Origin: JAWXBG01 sp044375415
Lineage (GTDB): Bacteria; Bacteroidota; Bacteroidia; Flavobacteriales_D; Sanyastnellaceae
Length of the DNA: 52,444 nt
Assembly (NCBI GenBank): GCA_044375415.1
Contig: JBILMS010000018.1
Span: forward strand, 1-52,444
Reading direction: 5' to 3'
Positions 8,893 through 16,357 of the stretch are shown piece by piece. The notes below the pieces were generated by a model. It was not told the DNA's origin and did no database searches. It saw only the letters and a program-made list of their open reading frames with translations. How positions within the stretch are numbered: position 1 is the stretch's first letter; each line of letters begins with the position of its first letter. Both the position numbers and the translations under genes were made by a program.

Positions 8893-9496
8893 AATTTCCA
8901 TCCTTGCGTGTGTTGTTGCGTTTTTGTCGTTGACGAAAGCATCAGCTCAGGCTGAGTTTTCGGGAGGACTTCGCGGAGGATTGGTGACAAGTCAGGTGAG
9001 TGGTGATGGCCTTGCAGGTTGGAATAAATTCGGAGGGGCGCTCGGTGCATTTGTTCAAATGGGTTTTAAGGAGAATCAATCCATCACTTTTGAAATTCAA
9101 TATGTGAACAAGGGAAGTCGTAAACCTGCGGATACAAAAAACGAAGACTTCAATGTTTTCGAAATGAAGTTGAATTATGTAGAAGTTCCGATTACCTATA
9201 ATTATCGAAGAAACAATTTTCAATTTGATCTTGGTCTCTATGCCGGGGTTAACACGAAAAGCCTGCAACTATCTAACGGAAACGAGTACGACAATAATCC
9301 ACCTTTCGAGAAACTTGACATGGGCTTAATAGGTGGAGTCCATTGGTTGGCGAGCGAAAAATTGTCGTTTATTCTAAGAGCTTCATCTTCATTATTGCCT
9401 GTGCGTCCGGCACCAAATCCGGTGCAAAGGTTCTCTTATTACGAACAAGGCCAGTATAATCAGGTCTTGTATTTGTTGTTGGGGTATTCGTTTTAG
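8885..9496 (+). CDS. Small outer membrane beta-barrel (PorT/OMP_b-brl_2 type)
   Basis: Start is set at ATG 8885, eight bases inside the end of the Omp28 gene; the next codons give a signal peptide (MNKISILACVVAFLSLTKASAQ). The 203-aa product has the eight-strand barrel look of the PorT-like family: GGLRGGLVTSQVSG, FEIQYVNKGSRK, MKLNYVEVPITYNYR, FDLGLYAGVNTKS, and a C-terminal VLYLLLGYSF ending in Phe. It sits in the outer membrane. The overlap suggests a stoichiometric partner of the Omp28 lipoprotein. A weak hairpin (TTTTAGG/CCTAAAA, 9491-9515) covers its stop codon but has no T-run. Confidence 0.82.
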   Translation: MNKISILACVVAFLSLTKASAQAEFSGGLRGGLVTSQVSGDGLAGWNKFGGALGAFVQMGFKENQSITFEIQYVNKGSRKPADTKNEDFNVFEMKLNYVEVPITYNYRRNNFQFDLGLYAGVNTKSLQLSNGNEYDNNPPFEKLDMGLIGGVHWLASEKLSFILRASSSLLPVRPAPNPVQRFSYYEQGQYNQVLYLLLGYSF

Positions 9497-9888
9497 GAGG
9501 AACTCATACCTAAAAGGGCCACTAGTTGTGGGAAATTTACTATTAATTCGACAGTAATATTTTGGTATAAAACTATTTCGCCAACTTGGCCAGTCCCCAA
9601 CTAATTTTTGCAATGAACATGTCGGGAGAAAAAGTTGACCTATCAGTAAAAAAAGTTTGACCTAGGATTTTCGTCTGAGTGTTACATTTCCGATAGATAT
9701 TTGAGGTTGGATAATAGAGGGGAAATTGCTTTGCATTGAACAATTTATTCTTAAACGAAGATTTTCTATAGATCAAATTTGTTCTTTAGTTTTAAAATGT
9801 AACATCGGACAAAGAACAAGATGCAACATATTTTGACGGATTGAAATGTGTTCACTAACCCTTTTGTTCTGAGGTGAGGGAACTAGTT
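9497..9888. other. AT-rich gap without a gene
   Basis: No convincing coding frame on either strand. A near-direct repeat, AAAAAGTTGACCT and AAAAAGTTTGACCT, lies at about 9629-9664. An inverted pair, GTTACATTT (9681-9689) and AAATGTAAC (9795-9803), brackets about 105 bases. These could be decayed mobile-element ends or regulatory sites; neither can be decided from sequence alone. The gap is unusually long for this window and leads into the promoter at 9889. Confidence 0.5.
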
Positions 9889-9919
9889 TTTGCAGGATTG
9901 GAAAAACTGAGTATATTTG
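9889..9919 (+). promoter_or_regulatory. Exact Bacteroidota promoter: TTTG-N19-TATATTTG
   Basis: TTTG at 9889-9892, exactly 19 bases, then TATATTTG at 9912-9919. This equals the primary sigma factor consensus described for Bacteroidota (-33 TTTG, -7 TAnnTTTG, 19-base spacing). Transcription would start about 5-8 bases after the box, giving a 5' leader of roughly 130 bases before the ATG at 10056. It is the only promoter in the window where I find both boxes at perfect spacing. Confidence 0.75.
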
Positions 9920-10055
9920 GATTATGCTCGAGTTAATTCTATTTAAGAAGCGGAATTTTTGCGTGACAGATCATGTTAGGATTTAGGGCTAAAAAAAAGA
10001 ATTGGCTACCAAAGAAAGATTTGTTATTCGGTTTAACTATAAAAATCTGATGTGA

Positions 10056-13000
10056 ATGAAAAGCGTTAAAATCATACTCTTTACTTGTCTTTTGGTATTT
10101 GAAGGTCCGGGATTCAGTGCGCAAAACCTCATAAACCAGTATGATGAGAATAATTTGGTAGCGTCGAATTTTGATCCGTACGAGGGTTCCGGAAGTTACT
10201 ATTGGGGTGAGTTTCAAGTGTTCTTTGACAATCTCTATATGTATTTTGAAAATGTTCCAAGTTTGGAGCAATATGAAATGTCATATAGAATTGAGTGCTT
10301 GTCGGTTCCTTTTCAAACACCGGAATGGTCTGAGATACGATCATACAGTCGTTGGTTATTAACACCTGATCAAAGCACTTTGGTCGTTTCGGAGAGTAAT
10401 AGTAACGAACTTTTGTCGAACTTATCACATCAATCTTTTGGTGATAACGAAGAGTCAAGAATATATTCGGATTACCATGGTACCATTGGCGGAAATGATA
10501 CTTATAGTAATTATTCAACAGAAAGATCCACAATTGTTAGTCAGTTGTATACAAGCGATGTGGAGAGTACATATGAGATATTTGCAGAAGACCGTGTATT
10601 CTTGCCGCACTCTATTCTTCGAGTTACTCTTAATTTTAGCTGTGACGATGAAGTAGTTTATAGTATTCCTTTTTTGGTTGATCTCACTCGAGGAATGCTC
10701 CGAAAGTATCCGTTTTGTGACAATTTTCAAGGAGGTAGTATAGTACAGGTTTATGATCTTCAAATACGCCCACGATTAGTTTTGGATCCTATCGGGCATT
10801 TCTATGATGATCTTTCAAATTTGGATTTTTATCCTGCTGAAGGAGAAGGTACAGTAAATTATTTTGACTTTAATTCGGACTTATATGATTTGGAGAATGG
10901 CCCCAACTGTTTCCTGAGTCTTTTTCCGCAGGATATTTCCGAGCAAGCTTTAGGTGAATATATTGTTCCGCCGCCATATTCCATTTTAGATGCTGTTGTT
11001 TTGAATAACGACAAAAGTGCATTCGCGGGTTACATTATATCGGAGGGCGAAATGGTTCCCTTAGTTGAATCCGGAAACTCTTTTTATACTGATGAAATGC
11101 CTTGGCAGTTTTATTTGGACAAACCATTCGATTGGCATTCAATAAATCCAAATGAGCGAGTAGTGTATATGCCTTCAGAATTGGTTATTGGAAAACCTAT
11201 TGACACTGGAGTTGAAATACCGATTGAGTTTGAGGGAGTGCAAACCACATTACCCTCCGGATATACTTTTGCAACTGTATTAGGAGCGTACCCGTCAAGA
11301 ACTGATATCGAACAAATGATAAGTAATGGAGAGTGTTCCTCATGGAGGGATTGTTTTCCCGAAACTGATGTGGAATGGAGTAAAGTGTATGTAGAAGAGG
11401 GCTCAGTTCTGAACATTGAGGACTGCGTCCGACTTTATGATCTCGAAATACATGTGAAGCAAGGTGGTATACTAAATTATGATCCTACAAGAGTTGTCGG
11501 GAGATACAACGTTTTTGATGAAGGAGGAACGATTAATGAAATTTCACCGGACAATGGTTTTCTATTTTGTAATTCTGAATGCGGGAATATAGCCAATTAT
11601 GATTTTTCTTCTTTGGAAATTGAGGAATTAGGGTCTCTTACAATCGATATGGATCTATCTGTTCTAGGAGATATTGTAGTAAATGAGGGCGCAACTTTAG
11701 AAATAACATCCGGTGTTACTCTTTTTATGGGACCTGATGCTAAAATCATTGTAAAGAATGGTGGAGTATTTGAATGCCAAGGTGCAACTATTACTAGTGC
11801 TTGTGATAAAATGTGGAGGGGTATCGAGATGTGGGATATGGAAAGTGATCAAGAGAATCTGTTAGACCCTGTGTTGTCAATTTCGAATTCTACTATTAGG
11901 AATGCTCACATTGCGGTGTTGGATGGTAGAACTCAAATTGTAGGTGAGATCGAGTCGGATGATGAGTTTTTATGGTATTCTCACGGTTTTGCTAATACCT
12001 CCTGGGGAAGCAGTATAGAATTGATCAATAATGTCTTTACGGATTGCGGTATCGGAGTTTATCATCCAAATTACATTGATTTCTTTCCAAGTGAGGCCCA
12101 GATAATTTTAAAGGGAAATTTATTTCAGACATCTGAAAATGGTCTGCCTGATTTGAGATACAACAGCTACCATGAAGATTCATATCCAAATATTGTATAC
12201 CCATGGTTTGGGAAGGGTAATAGTGAAACAAGGATGACTTATGGAGTAATACTGAGTGCGGCCAAGAATGTTATTGTAGGAGGAGACCTGCAAGGAGAAG
12301 GAAATAACTTTGAAAATGTAGAAGTTGGAGTACGTCAGGTTCGAAGTAGTTGTGATGTAGTGGGAAATTCGTTCGAAAACTTGCAATATGGTATTCACAT
12401 AAATCAATCAGGACATTTTTGGAATACTGAGGTTAAGACACGAATCAAAAACAACACATTCAATCATATTTTCGATCCATCACCAGGAGAATTGTCGGAA
12501 CTTCTCATACCTGCAATTGATCCCCCAAGTGGACCTTTGGAGGCTGGAGTAGCATATACCGAAATCGCAAATAGCGCTTGTGTAAGAATAGAGGGGATGA
12601 AGCAACTCGATATTTCTCTAAATGATTTTGGTGTTGAAGTATTGGTAAATTCCATAGTAACCCTGGGTATTTATTTAGAAAATTGTTCTGGTTTAGAAGT
12701 GAATGGAAATGACTTCTATGCTAATAAAATTGGTATCGTCTTATGGGATTTGGACAATATAGATTGGGGAGGCTCTCTAATTGGTCCTATTGAAGACACG
12801 GATGACAAAAACGAATTTGAAAATTGCGATGCGAATATCAAAATGGGAGGTAGAAATCTTGATTTGCTAATTAGGTGCAGTTTATTTGAAAATGGAAGTA
12901 ATTATACTGAAGGAAATTGGTTTAACATTGGGCAGCTTGGCAATCAGGGGTATAATCCCGAGGACTCTAATGATGATCACGCGGCGGCCGGAAATGAGTT

Positions 13001-14342
13001 CACTCCTTTTGGTTCTAAGAAATTATTGTCCTATTGCTTCGATGATTGTTCATATTATGACTGGAATACCGATGAATTCGTGGACTATGAAGGCTGGTCA
13101 TATTATCATCACGCAATACAGAATGAAGATGATGAAAAATTTATTCCTACAGGTGATAATCTTGACAATATAGGCTTTATCGGTCCAATAGAAGCATACT
13201 ACAATGAATCTACATCTTGCAATTCGCCTTACGAAATTGTCGATGATGGAGACGTTTTGGTTTCGTTTATTGATATATCTTCCAAGTTAATAGAAGAAAA
13301 ACAACTTTTGGCGATCAAGAAAATGGAGTTGGACAATTACAATTCCAGCACCCAAATCTTACTAAATGCCATATATGGGGGTATTTCAGATCAGTATGAA
13401 TTAAAAGAATTTTTACGCGTGAACTCTCCGTTGAGTAATACGGTTCTTAGGGCATATATGGAAAGATACGACGTGCCAGCATCATATTTTTTACAAATCA
13501 TTGAGGCGAACGGAGAATTGGATCAAAGTCTTCACCAATTACTTGAAATTCGAATTGAAAACATGCCTGCAGTGATTGGTGATCAGATAAAGGACATTGT
13601 TTTGAGTAATCCATATCATGAGTCGTATGCTGATTTGGAGCAACGTGTAAAAGCCATCGAAAAGGCATATCGATACGCACTAATTCAAGAGTTCAATGGC
13701 AAGTTAGCACTAGAAGATCATAGTGGAGCACAGCTTTTGTTGGATGAATTTGAAGGAATCAACGCGAGTGTATTGTCTTTTGACATGTGGTTACGAGCTG
13801 GTAATTATTCCAATGCACATTCGGCATTTGTAGAAATTACGAACGCAGACAATGGCTCTTTACATTTAATTCAGGAACGTGAAATTGCACTTTCATTGCT
13901 TGAGACAGACCGAGGTCTAGGTCAATTATCCATAGAAGAGAGGGGGGTAATAGGAGATTTACTTTTTTCTGACCCAAAAGAAGAGAATTATACTGAGGCA
14001 AAATCCTATATGACTCTTTTCGGGGAATTTCCTATGTATATCCCGATTTTAGAACTTTCAGAATTAAGAAATTCAATTAATGAAGTGAAGCCATTGATTA
14101 GTGCACCACTTGTTTATCCAAATCCGGCCGCGAATTTAATTAGAATCGAAATGAGTATGCTTAGCTCAAAATTAGCGGTTTTCAGATTGTATGATGTTTC
14201 AGGAAGGGAGGTTTTAAGGGAGTCATTTAATAGTTTTAATGAGCCAGCTTTAATAGAATTAGTAGGGTTGAGTTCGGGGATATATGCATTCGATATCGAA
14301 TATGACTCTACAGTCTTCAGTGGAAAATTATTGAAAAAATGA
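10056..14342 (+). CDS. Giant secreted beta-helix protein with T9SS type A sorting domain
   Basis: The 1428-aa product has a signal peptide (MKSVKIILFTCLLVFEGPGFSAQ). The N-terminal 400 residues are unrecognised. Residues about 530-590 (LGDIVVNEGATLEIT, GVTLFMGPDAKIIVKNGG) and about 590-960 show right-handed beta-helix rungs with NNVFTDCGIGV, GNSFENLQYGIHI and GNDFYANKIGIVL patterns. Residues about 1080-1340 look helical, and about 1348-1428 form a T9SS type A domain (VYPNPAANLI, LYDVSGREV, GIYAFDIEY). It is predicted to be secreted and cell-surface or extracellular; beta-helix folds often bind polysaccharides or act as adhesins, but no catalytic motif is evident. Base and codon use seem more AT-rich than in the neighbours. 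Its TGA overlaps the next ATG (ATGA). Confidence 0.87.
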   Translation: MKSVKIILFTCLLVFEGPGFSAQNLINQYDENNLVASNFDPYEGSGSYYWGEFQVFFDNLYMYFENVPSLEQYEMSYRIECLSVPFQTPEWSEIRSYSRWLLTPDQSTLVVSESNSNELLSNLSHQSFGDNEESRIYSDYHGTIGGNDTYSNYSTERSTIVSQLYTSDVESTYEIFAEDRVFLPHSILRVTLNFSCDDEVVYSIPFLVDLTRGMLRKYPFCDNFQGGSIVQVYDLQIRPRLVLDPIGHFYDDLSNLDFYPAEGEGTVNYFDFNSDLYDLENGPNCFLSLFPQDISEQALGEYIVPPPYSILDAVVLNNDKSAFAGYIISEGEMVPLVESGNSFYTDEMPWQFYLDKPFDWHSINPNERVVYMPSELVIGKPIDTGVEIPIEFEGVQTTLPSGYTFATVLGAYPSRTDIEQMISNGECSSWRDCFPETDVEWSKVYVEEGSVLNIEDCVRLYDLEIHVKQGGILNYDPTRVVGRYNVFDEGGTINEISPDNGFLFCNSECGNIANYDFSSLEIEELGSLTIDMDLSVLGDIVVNEGATLEITSGVTLFMGPDAKIIVKNGGVFECQGATITSACDKMWRGIEMWDMESDQENLLDPVLSISNSTIRNAHIAVLDGRTQIVGEIESDDEFLWYSHGFANTSWGSSIELINNVFTDCGIGVYHPNYIDFFPSEAQIILKGNLFQTSENGLPDLRYNSYHEDSYPNIVYPWFGKGNSETRMTYGVILSAAKNVIVGGDLQGEGNNFENVEVGVRQVRSSCDVVGNSFENLQYGIHINQSGHFWNTEVKTRIKNNTFNHIFDPSPGELSELLIPAIDPPSGPLEAGVAYTEIANSACVRIEGMKQLDISLNDFGVEVLVNSIVTLGIYLENCSGLEVNGNDFYANKIGIVLWDLDNIDWGGSLIGPIEDTDDKNEFENCDANIKMGGRNLDLLIRCSLFENGSNYTEGNWFNIGQLGNQGYNPEDSNDDHAAAGNEFTPFGSKKLLSYCFDDCSYYDWNTDEFVDYEGWSYYHHAIQNEDDEKFIPTGDNLDNIGFIGPIEAYYNESTSCNSPYEIVDDGDVLVSFIDISSKLIEEKQLLAIKKMELDNYNSSTQILLNAIYGGISDQYELKEFLRVNSPLSNTVLRAYMERYDVPASYFLQIIEANGELDQSLHQLLEIRIENMPAVIGDQIKDIVLSNPYHESYADLEQRVKAIEKAYRYALIQEFNGKLALEDHSGAQLLLDEFEGINASVLSFDMWLRAGNYSNAHSAFVEITNADNGSLHLIQEREIALSLLETDRGLGQLSIEERGVIGDLLFSDPKEENYTEAKSYMTLFGEFPMYIPILELSELRNSINEVKPLISAPLVYPNPAANLIRIEMSMLSSKLAVFRLYDVSGREVLRESFNSFNEPALIELVGLSSGIYAFDIEYDSTVFSGKLLKK

Positions 14343-15715
14343 AAAGACAATTCTTAGTAGTTCTCTCAACTTTAACATGGCTTATCACATCCGCTCAAGA
14401 TTGGAGAACATTGGACAATGTTGAGCTATCTGGAAGTGCGGTAAAAGTGTTTAAAGTGTATGATCAAATTTTGTACATGGGTGCAGGCGTTGCGGAAATG
14501 AATGGGGAAGAGTCAATAGGCGTTTTAATATGGGATAGTATAGAAGTATCTTCTTTGTCACCTGGTTTTGCTGTAGCAAGAGATATAGATTTTTTTGAGA
14601 GTGATCTGTACATAGTTGGAGGATTTTCAAATATTTTGGATATACCTGGTACTATAGGTGTGGCAGTTTGGAATGGAATAGAATGGAGTAACGTAGATGG
14701 AGGTGGGGCTAATCTTGGAGATAACCCTAGCTGCTGTGAATACTTTGACGAAAAAATATTCATTTCCCGAGATTTCTCTAACATGGGTTCATTGACCGGA
14801 GTAAACGGCTTCGCTTCTTGGGATGGAAATCAATGGTCCGCTCCAGAGTCGGTATATGGCTTCGATTTGGGCCCTCGTGTGATGTGTGTTTTTGATGGAT
14901 ATCTATGGGGTGGAGGAGACATTGATTTCACAACAGAAGGTGTTTCCATTAATAATATCGCACGCTTCGATGGCGAACATTGGTACGATGTGAATGGTGG
15001 AATGAGTGGAACTGTGCAGGCTTTTTATCCGGATGAAGAAGAGGGTCGATTATATGCAGGAGGAAGTGGTTCTTTGGCGCAGTTCGGAGATGTCTCGTGT
15101 CCAAACAATGTAGTTTATTGGGATGGCGAAAATTGGAATCCGGTGGGGATATACAATGATATTAATTACGACATAAAAGCTTTGACAAAATATCGCGGAC
15201 AGATTTATGCAGGAGGATATTTTCAATTGAATGGGGTAACCGAAAAGCTGGCTTACTTTGACGGAGTGCATTGGCAAGCAGTACCTGGTGCAGGAACCAT
15301 AGATGGAGCCGTAGATGCCCTTGAAGTGTACAAAGATGAATTATACATAGGAGGAACGTATACTCAAATGGGTGGTTTGGAAGTTCCCGGACTGATCCGC
15401 TATTTTCTCCATCCCGACAGTGTACAGTGGGGAGTGGAGGACACAACGTGGATCGATGAACCATCAGTGAATTCTGATTTTAATCTATATCCGATTCCGG
15501 CGGCTGATGTTGTGAGACTTAATTTCCCGGTTCCTCAAACAGGTGAGATCATTATTTTTGATCTTCAGGGTAGAAGACTAAAATCAAAGTGGCTTGTGGG
15601 TATTAAAGAATGTGAACTGGATCTCAGAGGTGTAGCACCCGGCACATATGAAGTTGCACTCTTTGTGGACGGTGTCTTCCTGAAATCGAAGAAATTGCTT
15701 ATTACAGACGAATAA
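14339..15715 (+). CDS. Propeller-like T9SS protein, paralogue A
   Basis: The 458-aa product starts in a 4-base ATGA overlap with the preceding gene, so it is translationally coupled. Signal peptide: MKRQFLVVLSTLTWLITSAQ. The body is a run of about six repeats, each with a WDG..W strand and a GxLYxGG strand (VAVWNGIEWSNV, FASWDGNQWSAP, IARFDGEHWYDV, VVYWDGENWNPV, LAYFDGVHWQAV), consistent with a beta-propeller. A T9SS type A domain spans about 381-458, but its usual YPNP motif reads YPIP. The stretch from residue 168 to 371 is almost identical (6 differences in about 205) to the gene at 24412, while both ends diverge. Function unknown; probably surface or secreted. Confidence 0.87.
   Translation: MKRQFLVVLSTLTWLITSAQDWRTLDNVELSGSAVKVFKVYDQILYMGAGVAEMNGEESIGVLIWDSIEVSSLSPGFAVARDIDFFESDLYIVGGFSNILDIPGTIGVAVWNGIEWSNVDGGGANLGDNPSCCEYFDEKIFISRDFSNMGSLTGVNGFASWDGNQWSAPESVYGFDLGPRVMCVFDGYLWGGGDIDFTTEGVSINNIARFDGEHWYDVNGGMSGTVQAFYPDEEEGRLYAGGSGSLAQFGDVSCPNNVVYWDGENWNPVGIYNDINYDIKALTKYRGQIYAGGYFQLNGVTEKLAYFDGVHWQAVPGAGTIDGAVDALEVYKDELYIGGTYTQMGGLEVPGLIRYFLHPDSVQWGVEDTTWIDEPSVNSDFNLYPIPAADVVRLNFPVPQTGEIIIFDLQGRRLKSKWLVGIKECELDLRGVAPGTYEVALFVDGVFLKSKKLLITDE
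14840..15453 (+). repeat. 614-bp near-identical tract, copy A
   Basis: Inside the propeller gene; direct-oriented partner at 24913-25526, equal in length with no indels. Runs of perfect identity (15017-15078, 62 bases; 15098-15139, 42 bases; about 15302-15354, 53 bases) alternate with stretches rich in silent differences. Confidence 0.9.
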
Positions 15716-15785
15716 TGTTTTCGATCTTTTTTGAAATTTTTCTAAGTTGATATGTGCGTCTGTGTTATCCTCAGATTGGTTCGAT

Positions 15786-15833
15786 ATGAAGAAATACCCA
15801 TTTAAAATACTTTTCCTACATTTGTTAAGTTGA
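15786..15833 (+). other. Possible 15-codon leader peptide overlapping a TTG start
   Basis: ATG at 15786 opens a frame encoding MKKYPFKILFLHLLS, which stops with TGA at 15831-15833. The stop overlaps the TTG start of the next gene as TTGA, the same geometry as the ATGA overlaps elsewhere in the window. It could be a leader that feeds ribosomes to a weak start, or chance. Confidence 0.25.
15817..15824 (+). promoter_or_regulatory. Candidate -7 box (TACATTTG)
   Basis: Exact TAnnTTTG match ending six bases before the TTG start at 15830. If used, the mRNA would be almost leaderless. No -33 TTTG at the right distance. It is mutually exclusive with the leader-peptide reading of 15786-15833. Confidence 0.3.
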
Positions 15834-16204
15834 AAAAGATTCTCATCATAGGAATTTGCTGCGCTGTCACCTTGTATTTGACGGAGTTTGGGCAATTGCT
15901 CTCTATTCCGACATTGATTGGTCATTATTTCGAGCATACCGAAACGGAAGAGAATCTAACATTTATTGATTATTTGCACGAACATTATTGTCATGAGCAC
16001 AAACATTGCGAGCATCATGACACCGGAAAGTTGCCCTATCAAAACGTCGATTCCGGTTTTTTCTCTTTAGTTTACATACATGAGCTTCAGGAAGAAATTC
16101 ATTTCTTAAGTTTTTCATCTTTTCCGGAAGTAAATTATTCTCACAACGATCGTTTTTGTTCCGAACTTCATCGGGACATTTGGCAGCCCCCGAAATTAGT
16201 CTGA
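15830..16204 (+). CDS. Small His-rich envelope protein of the metal-efflux operon
   Basis: The 124-aa product starts at TTG 15830; no in-frame ATG exists before the hydrophobic N-terminus (KKILIIGICCAVTLYLTEF), which is a membrane anchor or signal segment. Then come TEFGQLLSIPTLIGHYFEHTETE, a HEHYCHEHKHCEHHDTGKLP cluster rich in His and Cys, and a C-terminal HRDIWQPPKL. Small proteins with the same layout (LLxIPxLxxHFxEH, HY, KLPF) commonly precede Cus/Czc-type efflux genes in Flavobacteriales. The His/Cys cluster suggests periplasmic metal binding or sensing; this is inference. It lies 153 bases upstream of the RND pump in the same direction. Confidence 0.75.
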   Translation: MKKILIIGICCAVTLYLTEFGQLLSIPTLIGHYFEHTETEENLTFIDYLHEHYCHEHKHCEHHDTGKLPYQNVDSGFFSLVYIHELQEEIHFLSFSSFPEVNYSHNDRFCSELHRDIWQPPKLV

Positions 16205-16316
16205 CATACGATTTTCGACATTGGTGTTCGGTTGCCTAAATTTAGTTTGGGTTAAAATCTGTCGGTCCATAGAAAAATAGATCTCACCGATCTCTTCTAG
16301 TCGAAGTTGTTCCCAT

Positions 16317-16349
16317 TCATAATTCATCATTTATAATTCATCATTCACA
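16317..16349 (-). repeat. Heptamer tandem array (RTKATGR family, inverted)
   Basis: Four consecutive 7-nt units on the plus strand: TCATAAT, TCATCAT, TTATAAT, TCATCAT, i.e. ATTATGA/ATGATGA on the minus strand. It ends nine bases before the start of the RND pump gene. Same unit as arrays at 43428, 43746, 51827 and 51905. Confidence 0.75.
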
Positions 16350-16357
16350 TCTATGCC

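Noticed and set aside
9497..9888. Degenerate insertion sequence
   Set aside because: Only a short direct repeat and a 9-bp inverted pair are visible; no transposase remnants in any frame, so the call cannot be supported.
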